A DNA stretch of 18,718 bases from Bacteroidaceae bacterium (GTDB lineage: Bacteria > Bacteroidota > Bacteroidia > Bacteroidales > Bacteroidaceae): contig CAADWS010000096.1 in assembly GCA_900752815.1 (NCBI GenBank), positions 1 to 18,718 on the forward strand, written 5' to 3'. The notes below the pieces were generated by a model, which did no database searches, was not told the origin of the DNA, and was given only the letters and a program-made list of their open reading frames with translations. Shown in pieces: positions 1 to 7,253 of this stretch. The translations under genes were made by a program, and so were the position numbers. Position 1 is the first letter of the stretch; each line of letters starts with the position of its first letter.

Positions 1-481
1 CCGTACCCTTGGCGGCCAGCACCCGTGAAAGGTGGCAATAGCTGACGGTGTAATTTCCGTGCCGCAGTGTCACATACTTGCCGGACGTCTTGTCTTGTCC
101 CACTTTGACGACCACCCCCTCCATCATGGCCAATACCTGCTCGCCCCGTGCGTGCAGGTCGATACCCCCGTGAAACTTCCTCTTCCCGGTAAACGGGTCT
201 TTCCGGTAGCCGTATGGCGATGTAATTCTGATGCGCTGCAATGGATAAGACACACTGAGATAACGGTCAATCCACAACTTCTTACTTTCATCGGCAGGTT
301 TTGTCGAAGTCTCCTGTGCAGGAGCCATGCTTTCGGGTGTCGGCTCCGGCTTTTTCATACCCTCCTGCAAGGCTTCTACCTTGTATCTTTCTGGTGTCTT
401 GGCAATCGTGTTGAACTGCGCCTGAACGGGCATCGTGCAGAATGAAATACCCGATATTGCTATCAGTAGAATTTTTCTCAT
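1..481 (-). CDS. Exported M23-family peptidase, C-terminus beyond the left edge
   Basis: This is the first 160 residues of a zinc peptidoglycan endopeptidase of the LytM/M23 type, which cuts peptide cross-bridges in the cell wall. The start MRKILLIAISGISF leads into a hydrophobic core and an Ala-x-Ala-like site (PVQA, residues 18-21), so it has a signal peptide and acts in the periplasm. Residues 30-68 are a Pro/Glu/Lys-rich linker. The M23 fold begins near residue 84 (RITSPYG), has the first zinc-ligand motif H104-G-G-I-D108 and the YCHLS motif with H150. The HxH motif that should follow lies outside the window. It is divergent from the large operon starting at 701. In Bacteroidales elements a peptidase like this often accompanies transfer genes and may open the wall for the apparatus; that role is inferred. 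The reading frame is open to base 2. Confidence 0.85.
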   Translation of the reverse strand, partial: MRKILLIAISGISFCTMPVQAQFNTIAKTPERYKVEALQEGMKKPEPTPESMAPAQETSTKPADESKKLWIDRYLSVSYPLQRIRITSPYGYRKDPFTGKRKFHGGIDLHARGEQVLAMMEGVVVKVGQDKTSGKYVTLRHGNYTVSYCHLSRVLAAKGT

Positions 482-560
482 TCGGCAAAGTTATAACGGG
501 AATTTTCATGTCGGAAACAAACTACCGTCATTTCTTGTATTGGTTTGATATTTTGCGTCT

Positions 561-680
561 ATTAGTACGATTTTGATTAGATAATTGTACTAATGAAGAT
601 AAAAACAGCATATTACAACCATTTATATAGCTGTATTTTTGTCCGTCATAATAAGATGTCTCTATCTTTGTATAGTACAA
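561..680. promoter_or_regulatory. Three GTAC-centred repeats around the main promoter, possible operators
   Basis: An inverted repeat ATTAGTAC (561-568) and GTACTAAT (587-594) is separated by 18 nt. A related copy TAGTACAA (673-680) is the exact reverse complement of TTGTACTA (585-592). The third copy directly follows the -7 element and would cover the transcription start, where a bound repressor would block initiation. The spacing, symmetry and position suggest protein binding sites. The region is very AT-rich, so some chance similarity is expected. No regulator gene is visible in the window. Confidence 0.35.
638..670 (+). promoter_or_regulatory. Bacteroidetes-type promoter of the large operon
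   Basis: TTTG at 638-641 (-33 element) is followed after 21 nt by TATCTTTG at 663-670, a full match to the TAnnTTTG -7 consensus of the primary sigma factor in Bacteroidetes. Transcription would begin near 676-678, giving a leader of about 25 nt before the ATG at 701. I saw no comparably good promoter inside the following 16 kb, which supports one long transcript. Confidence 0.7.
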
Positions 681-700
681 TTTTATAATATGAATATAGT

Positions 701-1459
701 ATGAAAAAAGTTCAGATTGAATTTGATGAATTACCCTTTTCGACACTGGAACGATTCGGTCTTACAAGGGAAATGATCGAGGACTTGCCGATGCGTGTGT
801 TGGAAGACATCTGCAACGGCCGGCATTCTCCCGTGCTTCCCGTGCGTGTCACTGACGAGCATGGCGGGCAAATCGAGAGCCGCAGCCGCTTTGCCTTTAT
901 CCGCATGGACGACGGTCAGGTGGATGTGGTGTTCTATCCGGCACTGAAATCCTCTCCACTGGAGCGGTATGACGAAGCACAGCAGAAACAGTTGCTCGAC
1001 GGCAAGGCGATTGTCGCCGATGTGGAAATGTCGGACGGACGGAGCAGCAAGGCTTTCGTACAGATTGACGCCGAGACGAAACAGGTGATGTATGTCCCCA
1101 CGCCCATCATCGCACGCAACCTGAAAGTGCTGGCCGAGGTCATGCGCCTCGGTACGGTGGAGGTAAACGGGATGCAGCACGGCGAGCCGCTGACGGTAGT
1201 CGTGGGCGGCGAGCCTGCCACAGTGGGCATCGACCTTCATGCCAAGACCGGCATCCGCATCTGTTCGGGCGACGCGCAGCAATGGCGCAACCAACCCAAG
1301 CGAGAGTGGGACAAATACACCTTCGGGTGCTACGGCTGCTGGGTCATGGACGATGACGGTAACCTTGACTACGTTTCGGAGGAAGACTACACCGAAGAGC
1401 TGTGGAACGAACAGAAGAAGAGCGGCGAGCGCAATCGTGCGACAGCTCTCCATAAGTAA
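701..1459 (+). CDS. DUF4099/DUF3945-type conserved mobile-element protein
   Basis: This 252-residue acidic, soluble protein opens the operon. Its N-terminus (IEFDELPFSTLERFGLTREM) followed by an ED-LP-VLEDICNGRHSPVLPV segment matches what I remember of DUF4099 proteins of Bacteroidales conjugative elements, which often also carry DUF3945. Residues 50-130 form a likely beta-rich domain (RFAFIRMDDGQVDVVFYP). The C-terminal part is rich in Trp, Tyr and acidic residues (DKYTFGCYGCWVMDDDGNLD). There is no signal peptide, membrane segment or recognisable catalytic motif, so it is probably cytosolic. The biochemical function is unknown; family placement comes from recall of the sequence pattern. ATG 701 is chosen because it follows the promoter by a typical leader length and because the family-like sequence begins right there. 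The next gene starts 18 nt after its stop. Confidence 0.8.
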   Translation: MKKVQIEFDELPFSTLERFGLTREMIEDLPMRVLEDICNGRHSPVLPVRVTDEHGGQIESRSRFAFIRMDDGQVDVVFYPALKSSPLERYDEAQQKQLLDGKAIVADVEMSDGRSSKAFVQIDAETKQVMYVPTPIIARNLKVLAEVMRLGTVEVNGMQHGEPLTVVVGGEPATVGIDLHAKTGIRICSGDAQQWRNQPKREWDKYTFGCYGCWVMDDDGNLDYVSEEDYTEELWNEQKKSGERNRATALHK

Positions 1460-1477
1460 AACATCAATCCGTACATT

Positions 1478-1702
1478 ATGGCACAGAACGAATATTATCC
1501 CGAAGACGTACTTGTCGGGAAGATGCAGAGCGGCGAATACGGCTGGCTCGATTACGTCAATCATTTCTCCGCCGACTGGCAGGAGGAATACGCCCGTTAC
1601 TGCGAGGAAAAAGGGCTTGCAGTCGGCAACGAATCCGCCGCCGAGTTCGTCCGCTTCAAGGACGAACAGTTGGAGGCAGCAATGGAAAGCGGAGACGCAT
1701 AA
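1478..1702 (+). CDS. Small acidic hypothetical protein
   Basis: I do not recognise a domain in this 74-residue protein. It is strongly acidic and rich in Tyr, Trp and Glu (GWLDYVNHFSADWQEEYARY near residues 22-41), with probable helices throughout and no membrane segment or signal peptide. It lies 18 nt after the previous stop and 16 nt before the next start, in the same direction, so it is almost certainly co-transcribed. Codon use is like its neighbours, rich in G and C at third positions. Small proteins of this kind travel with the DUF4099-type gene and may be partners of it; that is an inference from position alone. Confidence 0.75.
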   Translation: MAQNEYYPEDVLVGKMQSGEYGWLDYVNHFSADWQEEYARYCEEKGLAVGNESAAEFVRFKDEQLEAAMESGDA

Positions 1703-1718
1703 CGAAAACAATCAGACT

Positions 1719-3296
1719 ATGGCGATACGAACGAATACCAATCCCCGGCAGATGGACTTGCAGCCCGAAATGCGCGATATGCTGATGCGCAACGGGCTTC
1801 AAGCCCATGTTGCACTTGACGATGCAGGGTATCGGCTGATCGTGCAGGGACATGACTCGCCCCTGCTGGTCTATCCGATCACCGAACGTCAGATGTTGGC
1901 ACTCACGGACTGGGGAACGAACACTGCCAACAAGAAGGCCTACAACGTGCTGACGAGCATCGTGGGCAAGGACTTCTATATGCCCAAGAACTTCGTCCAT
2001 GCCCGCAATGCCAACGGTCGTGTGGCTATGGGGCTGCACGGCTACCGCATCGTCATCGGCGAGTACGGGCGCATGGGGCGTATGGGAATGCCCCCGCCGT
2101 TCCTTGGCTGGACACCTCGCAACCAGTTGGGCTTCCACCTTCGCAGGGTCGGCGGCCAACTGTTCTTTCCGGGGCCGTCCATCGTACCCGAACGCCCCGA
2201 CGGGCGCATGAAGCCCGGCGAACTGCAATCAGGCGGTTACGGCTTCTATTACAAGGGGCATCAACAGGAGCAGCCCGTACAGCAACGGGATGTGCTGCAG
2301 GACTTGCAGGCGGCTATCACGCCGATGGTCAGCCGTCCACGCAGCAAGGAACCGGCACGGCCGTACAAGGAGCTTATAGCCTCTCCGGTCTATTTCTCCA
2401 ACGAGAAATGGGCGGAGTGCCTTGCCTCGCACGGTCTTGTCGTGGATGCGGAAAAGCAGACGCTGACCGTGCAGTCGGAAAGCGTCCAAGCCGATATGGT
2501 CTATGACCTGACGGAAGAGGAAGTGAGGACACTGGTTGCCGCACCCATCGAGGAGCAGCCCGTAGAGAAACGTCTGGAACTGCTGAACGGCATTATCGGG
2601 GCTGACTTTTCCGACAAAGTGACGATGGAGGCTCTCAACAGCGATCAACGCATCGCTATCGGTCTGCATCCCGAAGTACAGCAGGATTTGAAACAACGCC
2701 AACGGCAGGAGCAAGAGGCTTTTATGCCAGTGAAAACCTCGCTGCAACAGCAAGAGGAATCCGTACAGGGAAATATCGGTGCGGTAGTGGACGGGCGTGA
2801 CCTCCAGTTTTTGAATGAAAACAAGGGATGGTATCGGGAAGAGAAACACGGGCGGGAAGTCGAAGTGAGCCAGATAGCCGTTCAACCGGCACAGACCGAG
2901 GGGAAATACAGGATGACCGCCGTTATCGACGGTCAGGCTATCAGCCATGAGATAACCCAACGGGACTACGACAAGTTCCTTGCTGTGGATGACTATCACC
3001 GGATGAAGCTCTTTTCCAAGATTTTCAGCGAAGTGGACATGAAAACACGCCCGGAAGCACAGCGGGGTCTCGGCACGAAAATCTTTGCCGCCCTCACCGC
3101 AGGTACGGTAGTCGCGGCGGGTGTCGCACACGGCATCCACCATCACTGCCATGCCCCGGAGTTCTACGGCGAGTGTTTCGGCGGTCCGCCACGCCCGTAC
3201 TTCAAGCCGGGTGTCGATACGCCGAGGGATGTGGCCATCCGTTGTTTCGAGGCAGAGATGAACCGTGAAATCAATGATATGAGAATGGGGAGGTAA
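1719..3296 (+). CDS. Duplicated-domain element protein with C-terminal hydrophobic segment
   Basis: This 525-residue protein starts at ATG 1719 (MAIRTNTNPRQMDLQPEM). The frame is open further upstream, but that part overlaps the two preceding genes in another frame and is not credible. Two related units are visible. Unit A covers about residues 15-110 (NGLQAHVAL, LIVQ, IVGKDF, NGRVAMGLHG). Unit B covers about residues 225-325 (HGLVVDAEKQTLTVQ, VYDLTEEEV, IIGADF, DQRIAIGLHP). A Gln/Glu-rich stretch (residues 325-355) follows, then a module with YRMTAVIDGQ and a D-D-Y-H-R-M-K helix (about 400-445). A single hydrophobic segment (IFAALTAGTVVAAGVAHGI, about residues 458-476) precedes a His/Cys-containing tail (HHHCHAPEFYGECF). 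I recall similar uncharacterised proteins in Bacteroidales elements. Function is unknown; the protein may be tethered to the membrane by its C-terminus. Confidence 0.8.
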   Translation: MAIRTNTNPRQMDLQPEMRDMLMRNGLQAHVALDDAGYRLIVQGHDSPLLVYPITERQMLALTDWGTNTANKKAYNVLTSIVGKDFYMPKNFVHARNANGRVAMGLHGYRIVIGEYGRMGRMGMPPPFLGWTPRNQLGFHLRRVGGQLFFPGPSIVPERPDGRMKPGELQSGGYGFYYKGHQQEQPVQQRDVLQDLQAAITPMVSRPRSKEPARPYKELIASPVYFSNEKWAECLASHGLVVDAEKQTLTVQSESVQADMVYDLTEEEVRTLVAAPIEEQPVEKRLELLNGIIGADFSDKVTMEALNSDQRIAIGLHPEVQQDLKQRQRQEQEAFMPVKTSLQQQEESVQGNIGAVVDGRDLQFLNENKGWYREEKHGREVEVSQIAVQPAQTEGKYRMTAVIDGQAISHEITQRDYDKFLAVDDYHRMKLFSKIFSEVDMKTRPEAQRGLGTKIFAALTAGTVVAAGVAHGIHHHCHAPEFYGECFGGPPRPYFKPGVDTPRDVAIRCFEAEMNREINDMRMGR

Positions 3297-3299
3297 ACC

Positions 3300-4688
3300 A
3301 TGAGAGAGGGCGAACTGACTTATGACGATTTTCTGCGCAGGCTGAACATTCAGGACGTGCTTATCGACGCGGGCTATCACCTGAACCGGCGTGACGGCCT
3401 GCGCTATCCCTCGTATGTCCGGTTGGACAGCGAGGGGCGGCGCATCCGCAACGACAAATTCATTGTCACGCAGCAAGGGAAATGTTGTTTCAAACCGCAA
3501 CAGCAGAAGTCGTATAACATCATTTCCTTTATCAAGGAGCATCCGCATTTTTTCGCGGAATACCATGCCGGTGTGTCTCCCGACCGACTGGTAAACCTTG
3601 TCTGCAACCGGTTGCTGAACCATCCCGTCGCTGACCGGGATACCCGGATTATCCAGCCTAAACGGGATGTGAAGCCGTTTGACATGGCGGATTACGACAT
3701 TCACCAGTTCAATCCGCAGGATCGGGCGACACAAAAGAAGTTCTATCCGTTCTTCAAGCATCGGGGCATCGACCTTTACACGCAATACGCCTTCCACCGG
3801 AACTTTTGTCTGGCGACGAAACACCGTGAGGACGGCATGAAATACACCAACCTCGCCTTTCCGCTGACCGTTCCGAAAGATACGGGACAGGTTGTCGGTC
3901 TGGAAGAGCGAGGGCGCCCTCGCATGGATGGCAGCGGCAGTTATAAAGGGAAGGCGGAAGGGAGCAATTCGAGCCAAGGGCTATGGATTGCCAGCCCAGC
4001 CAAAACTACGCTTACCGAAGCCAAGCATATCTACTGGTTCGAGAGTGCATACGACGCGATGGCCTATTACCAGCTTCATCAGGCCAACGACAAGGATTTG
4101 CGGAAAGCGGTCTTCATATCTACCGGCGGTAACCCGACGGTGGAACAGATGCGGGGTGTCCTCACGCTCTCGCTTCCTGCCAAGCAACACATCTGTTTCG
4201 ATACCGACCTTGCGGGAATCGAGTTTGCCAAGAACCTGCAACAGGAGATGTACCGGGCTGTCCGTTCCACCATCGAGGAGACACCGGAGCGGAAGCCTTA
4301 TCTGGATTCCGTCGCTGACGGCAAGAACCTCGATGAAGGAGACATAGACCTGCTGCCCGACGCTTTGCGGTCGAGCTACGGGAAATATGAATCCGCATGG
4401 GAAGAAGCCATGTCGATGCGTTCGAGCGGCCTGTGCCATCCGGACGACATACGGGAACAGACGGATATCATGAACGGAAATTACAAGGAGTTCCGTGAAG
4501 GATTGCGGGAGTTCCTCGGTCTGGACAAGGCGAATGACGCCTCTTTTGTCCGTGAACAGCCTACCTATCCCAACAAGGACTGGAACGAACAGCTTTTGGC
4601 CGGGCAGAAACAGGAAGAGACGGTCGATGAGACACAGGCGAGAGAACAGTCACCGGAAGAGGAACAACAAACACACTTTCGCCGATGA
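3300..4688 (+). CDS. Toprim-domain DNA primase-like protein
   Basis: This 462-residue protein resembles Toprim proteins of mobile elements (Toprim_2/DUF3991 type). Residues 1-95 look like a primase-style N-terminal domain (LNIQDVLIDAGYHLNRRDG, later KSYNIISFIKEHPHFF), though I see no clear CHC2 zinc-finger cysteines. The Toprim core has the acidic motif FESAYDAMAY with Glu at residue 248 and the DxD motif FDTDLAGIEFA with Asp at residues 301 and 303; these would hold the catalytic metal. The C-terminal 60 residues are charged and low in complexity. The family acts in primer synthesis, so a role in priming complementary-strand synthesis after transfer is plausible but inferred. It starts 3 nt after the previous stop, and its TGA overlaps the next ATG by 4 nt (4685-4688), which suggests translational coupling. 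Confidence 0.85.
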   Translation: MREGELTYDDFLRRLNIQDVLIDAGYHLNRRDGLRYPSYVRLDSEGRRIRNDKFIVTQQGKCCFKPQQQKSYNIISFIKEHPHFFAEYHAGVSPDRLVNLVCNRLLNHPVADRDTRIIQPKRDVKPFDMADYDIHQFNPQDRATQKKFYPFFKHRGIDLYTQYAFHRNFCLATKHREDGMKYTNLAFPLTVPKDTGQVVGLEERGRPRMDGSGSYKGKAEGSNSSQGLWIASPAKTTLTEAKHIYWFESAYDAMAYYQLHQANDKDLRKAVFISTGGNPTVEQMRGVLTLSLPAKQHICFDTDLAGIEFAKNLQQEMYRAVRSTIEETPERKPYLDSVADGKNLDEGDIDLLPDALRSSYGKYESAWEEAMSMRSSGLCHPDDIREQTDIMNGNYKEFREGLREFLGLDKANDASFVREQPTYPNKDWNEQLLAGQKQEETVDETQAREQSPEEEQQTHFRR

Positions 4689-5182
4689 TGACCGATGCAC
4701 CCACAGGACATTTCCAAAGCATCGTGCTGCAACCGCACGCCGGACAGTTCGTCATCGACGAGCTGCCCGCAATCGTATTGTGCTGTGCAGCATGGGTGTA
4801 CGGTGGCATGGAGGGACTGCCTCTGACAGCTCTTGCCGTATCGGTTGCCGCATTGCTTTCTTTGGCATTGCTGTACCGTTTCATCTATCTGCGCCGGACA
4901 CGCTACCACATCGGTAGCGAGCAGCTTATCAGCAGGCATGGGGTGCTGTCCCGGAAGACGGACTACATGGAACAATATCGTATCGTGGACTTTGTGGAAC
5001 ACCAAAGCCTCATGCAGCAGCTTTGCGGCCTAAAGACGGTACGCATCTTCTCGATGGACAGGAATACACCCCGGCTTGATTTGGTAGGCATCAGACACAA
5101 CTTCGATGTGGTAACGCTTATCCGGGAACGGGTCGAGTATAACAAACGAAAAAAGGGAATATATGAAATCACGAATCATTAG
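4685..5182 (+). CDS. Two-TM membrane protein with bacterial PH (DUF304-type) domain
   Basis: This 165-residue inner-membrane protein has two hydrophobic segments, about residues 28-41 (PAIVLCCAAWVYGG) and 47-68 (LTALAVSVAALLSLALLYRF). A basic stretch (YLRRTRY) and a compact beta-rich domain follow, with the pattern typical of bacterial PH domains: RYHIGSEQLISRHGVLSRK, then MEQYRIVDF, then V-R-I-F-S-M-D-R-N-T-P-R-L-D-L. These domains usually mediate protein contacts at the membrane rather than phosphoinositide binding. The start uses the first or second of two adjacent ATG codons (4685 or 4688). The gene overlaps the Toprim gene by 4 nt and the next gene by 20 nt, so expression of all three is probably coupled. 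Its place before two exported proteins suggests a scaffold in an envelope complex; that is inference. Confidence 0.75.
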   Translation: MMTDAPTGHFQSIVLQPHAGQFVIDELPAIVLCCAAWVYGGMEGLPLTALAVSVAALLSLALLYRFIYLRRTRYHIGSEQLISRHGVLSRKTDYMEQYRIVDFVEHQSLMQQLCGLKTVRIFSMDRNTPRLDLVGIRHNFDVVTLIRERVEYNKRKKGIYEITNH

Positions 5183-5852
5183 TCTGGTCATTTTTGCCCT
5201 CTGCCTGATGCCACACTGGGCAAAAGCCCAAATCACGGCGTCCAATCCGTTGGAATGGATGGCGTTGGCCGAGGGCAACGAGGTTATCAATGACCAAATA
5301 GAGAAACAGATAAATGGTCAGACGAAGACAGCTATGCTGCAGAACAGCATCGCCGCCGAGTTTAACCGCATCCACAAATGGGAGAAGCAGTACAACAGTT
5401 ATCTCAAGACGGTAAGCGGCTACGCTTCATCGCTGAAAGCCTGCACCCATCTCTACAACGACGGCGTGAGAATCTTTCTCACGTTAGGGAAATTGGGCAA
5501 CGCCATCCGAAACAACCCGCAGGGCATCATCGCCTCCATGAGCATGAACAATCTGTATATCGAGACGGCAACGGAACTGGTATCGGTCTTCACGCTCCTG
5601 AATGACGCAGTGGCCAAGGGCGGCAAAGAGAATATGCTCACGGGTGCGGAACGCAGCAAGACCTTGTGGGCGTTGAACGACAAACTTTCGGTTTTCAGCC
5701 GGAAGCTGCACCTGCTCTACCTGAGCATACGGTACTATACCCTCAATGACGTGTGGAACAACGTGACGGCCGGGATGCTCGACCGCAACAACGGAGAGGC
5801 GGCACGGATGGCCATGTCCCGTTGGCGCAGGGCTGCCGTCCTTGCACGATAA
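5163..5852 (+). CDS. Exported helical protein A, paralog of the next gene
   Basis: This 229-residue protein has a clear signal peptide (MKSRIISLVIFALCLMPHW, then AKA before Gln-Ile), so the mature part is periplasmic. The rest is predicted mostly helical with a probable coiled coil (residues 45-110) and ends in a basic helix (MAMSRWRRAAVLAR). Its order of elements matches the following gene product: similar length, a helical middle, the motif L-Y-L-S-I-R-Y-Y-T-L-N-D-V-W aligned with V-K-Y-T-T-M-G-D-I-W, and an E-A-A-R/K-x-R-W-R ending. The size, signal peptide and helical plan recall VirB5/TraI-like pilus-associated proteins of conjugation systems, but I cannot establish homology. The start overlaps the PH gene by 20 nt and is set by the signal peptide. 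Confidence 0.8.
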   Translation: MKSRIISLVIFALCLMPHWAKAQITASNPLEWMALAEGNEVINDQIEKQINGQTKTAMLQNSIAAEFNRIHKWEKQYNSYLKTVSGYASSLKACTHLYNDGVRIFLTLGKLGNAIRNNPQGIIASMSMNNLYIETATELVSVFTLLNDAVAKGGKENMLTGAERSKTLWALNDKLSVFSRKLHLLYLSIRYYTLNDVWNNVTAGMLDRNNGEAARMAMSRWRRAAVLAR

Positions 5853-5862
5853 AATCAGGTGA

Positions 5863-6549
5863 ATGATGAAACGGACGATTTGGATAGGCATCTTATTGCT
5901 GTGCATCGGTATCGGCAAGGTTCGGGCACAGAACGACCCCGTGCTTGCCGGGATGATCCTGCTCTATACCGACAAGGCGGAAAAGGAGCTGAAGAACCAG
6001 GAGAAGGTCATGCTGATACAGACCACCGGACACCTGTGGACGAAAGAGGAAGTGAAAGCCACGACCGACCTGCAACGGGAGTTCAACAACTATTTGGACT
6101 CTTTCCGGTCGATAATCTGCTACGCAGCGCAGATATACGGTTTTTACCACGAAATATCAAGGCTGACGGACAATATGGGAGACTTTACCAGACAGGTAAG
6201 CCGCAATAGTCCCAACGCGCTGGCCGTTGCTCTCTCCACGCAACGGAACCGCATTTACCGGGAACTGATTATGAACAGCGTGGAGATTGTGAATGACATC
6301 CGCATGGCGTGCCTGTCAGACAACAAAATGACGGAGAAGGAGCGCATGGAAATCGTATTTGGCATCCGTCCGAAGCTCAAGATGATGAACAAGAAACTGC
6401 AACGGCTGACCAAGGCGGTGAAATACACGACGATGGGCGACATCTGGCGTGAAATCGACGAGGGGGCACGCCCGGCAGCCGACAAACGGGATATCGTGGA
6501 AGCCGCCAAAAGACGCTGGCGGCAGATAGGAAGAAATGTAAGACCTTAA
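5863..6549 (+). CDS. Exported helical protein B, paralog of the preceding gene
   Basis: This 228-residue periplasmic protein starts MMKRTIWIGILLLCIGIGKV with a cleavage site near RAQ-ND. The mature protein is mostly helical. A stretch around residues 155-170 (NKMTEKERMEIVFGIRPKLK) resembles, from memory, the Met-Thr-x-Lys-Glu-Arg-Met region of the DUF4141/TraI proteins of Bacteroides conjugative transposons; this is suggestive, not proof. The C-terminus (YTTMGDIWREIDEGARP, then EAAKRRWRQIGR) is the counterpart of the end of protein A. The gene begins 10 nt after that gene's stop. A pair of similar secreted subunits encoded side by side often forms a heteromer, which would fit a periplasmic or surface structure. 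Confidence 0.8.
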   Translation: MMKRTIWIGILLLCIGIGKVRAQNDPVLAGMILLYTDKAEKELKNQEKVMLIQTTGHLWTKEEVKATTDLQREFNNYLDSFRSIICYAAQIYGFYHEISRLTDNMGDFTRQVSRNSPNALAVALSTQRNRIYRELIMNSVEIVNDIRMACLSDNKMTEKERMEIVFGIRPKLKMMNKKLQRLTKAVKYTTMGDIWREIDEGARPAADKRDIVEAAKRRWRQIGRNVRP

Positions 6550-6562
6550 AAACAGACAACGT

Positions 6563-7228
6563 ATGGGCGTTTGGAGTACACTATTGAAATATGGCGGCAA
6601 GGCCATGAAAGGTGTCGGTACGGCTACAGCGACTACCGGCAAAAGTATGGGTAAGGCAGTGCTGCACCCTTCGCAGACCTTGCGTGGCGCGGGTCAGGCC
6701 GTCAAGACGGCGACCATCGGCGGTGCGGTCGGTTATGTGGGCTGGGAGAAGCTGACCACCGACAAAAGCGTGGTGCGTATCGTGAGCGATGCGGTCATCG
6801 GCGAACCGGCAACGAATACCCTCGCGGAGACGGCGGACGGAGTGCGTGAACTGACGGGCAAGGCCGGGGAAGCCGTCAGTTCGGTCAGCGGTGCGGTAAC
6901 CGGCATCGACAACAAGCTGAACGGTGTGTCGAACTTTTTGCGCCAAGCCTCCGGTGGCGGAGGCCTTGATATGTTCGGCAACTTTTTCCGTAACCTCGGC
7001 AGCGGCAACGTGTCGGGGCTGAGTATTGCCGGGCTGGTTGCGGCGGCGTTCCTCATATTCGGACGCTTCGGCTGGCTGGGCAAGATTGCCGGCGCATTCC
7101 TCGGCATGATGCTCATCGGCAACAATGCGGGTGTCTTCCGAACGCCGGAGACAGAAAACGTGCAGCGCACCCGGACGCCCGAACTTCCGGCAGAGGAACA
7201 GACGCATGGCGGAGGGATGAGAAGATAG
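6563..7228 (+). CDS. Gly/Ala-rich membrane protein, hypothetical
   Basis: This 221-residue protein has no recognised domain. The N-terminal 45 residues are Gly/Thr/Lys-rich and amphipathic (GKAMKGVGTATATTGKSMGK). A weakly hydrophobic segment is near residues 50-62 (IGGAVGYVGW). Residues 85-135 form a heptad-like amphipathic helix (AETADGVRELTGKAGEAVSS). Residues 153-191 are a hydrophobic hairpin of two segments split by a Gly/Arg/Trp turn (SIAGLVAAAFLIF, then KIAGAFLGMMLIG). The tail is polar with Pro/Glu/Arg (TPETENVQRTRTPELPAEEQ). No signal peptide is apparent. The hairpin looks like the C-terminal hydrophobic region of the 8398-10197 protein. It follows the two exported proteins by 13 nt and is likely a membrane component of the same assembly, by inference. 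Confidence 0.75.
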   Translation: MGVWSTLLKYGGKAMKGVGTATATTGKSMGKAVLHPSQTLRGAGQAVKTATIGGAVGYVGWEKLTTDKSVVRIVSDAVIGEPATNTLAETADGVRELTGKAGEAVSSVSGAVTGIDNKLNGVSNFLRQASGGGGLDMFGNFFRNLGSGNVSGLSIAGLVAAAFLIFGRFGWLGKIAGAFLGMMLIGNNAGVFRTPETENVQRTRTPELPAEEQTHGGGMRR

Positions 7229-7253
7229 GGATATGAATCAATAGGTAAACAGC

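Noticed and set aside
486..521. TAACTTTG on the minus strand as promoter of the left-edge M23 gene
   Set aside because: The box lies only a few bases before ATG 481, which would place the transcript start at or inside the start codon, and the nearest TTTG (518-521) is 24 nt away instead of 19-21.
528..746. A 72-residue minus-strand frame in the intergenic region
   Set aside because: It is AT-rich, covers the mapped promoter and the start of the 701 gene, and has no recognisable protein pattern.
731..1711. A 326-residue minus-strand open frame
   Set aside because: It is antisense to two well-supported genes, rich in His, Leu and Val as typical for a shadow frame, and starts inside another gene.
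1239..1718. Upstream extension of the 1719 gene
   Set aside because: The extension is Arg/Ser/Thr-rich low-quality sequence overlapping two genes in another frame, while a normal start with family-like sequence lies at 1719.
2229..3977. A 582-residue open frame on the minus strand
   Set aside because: It lies antisense to the 1719 and Toprim genes, crosses their boundary and has no domain-like sequence. Long antisense frames are expected in GC-rich coding DNA.
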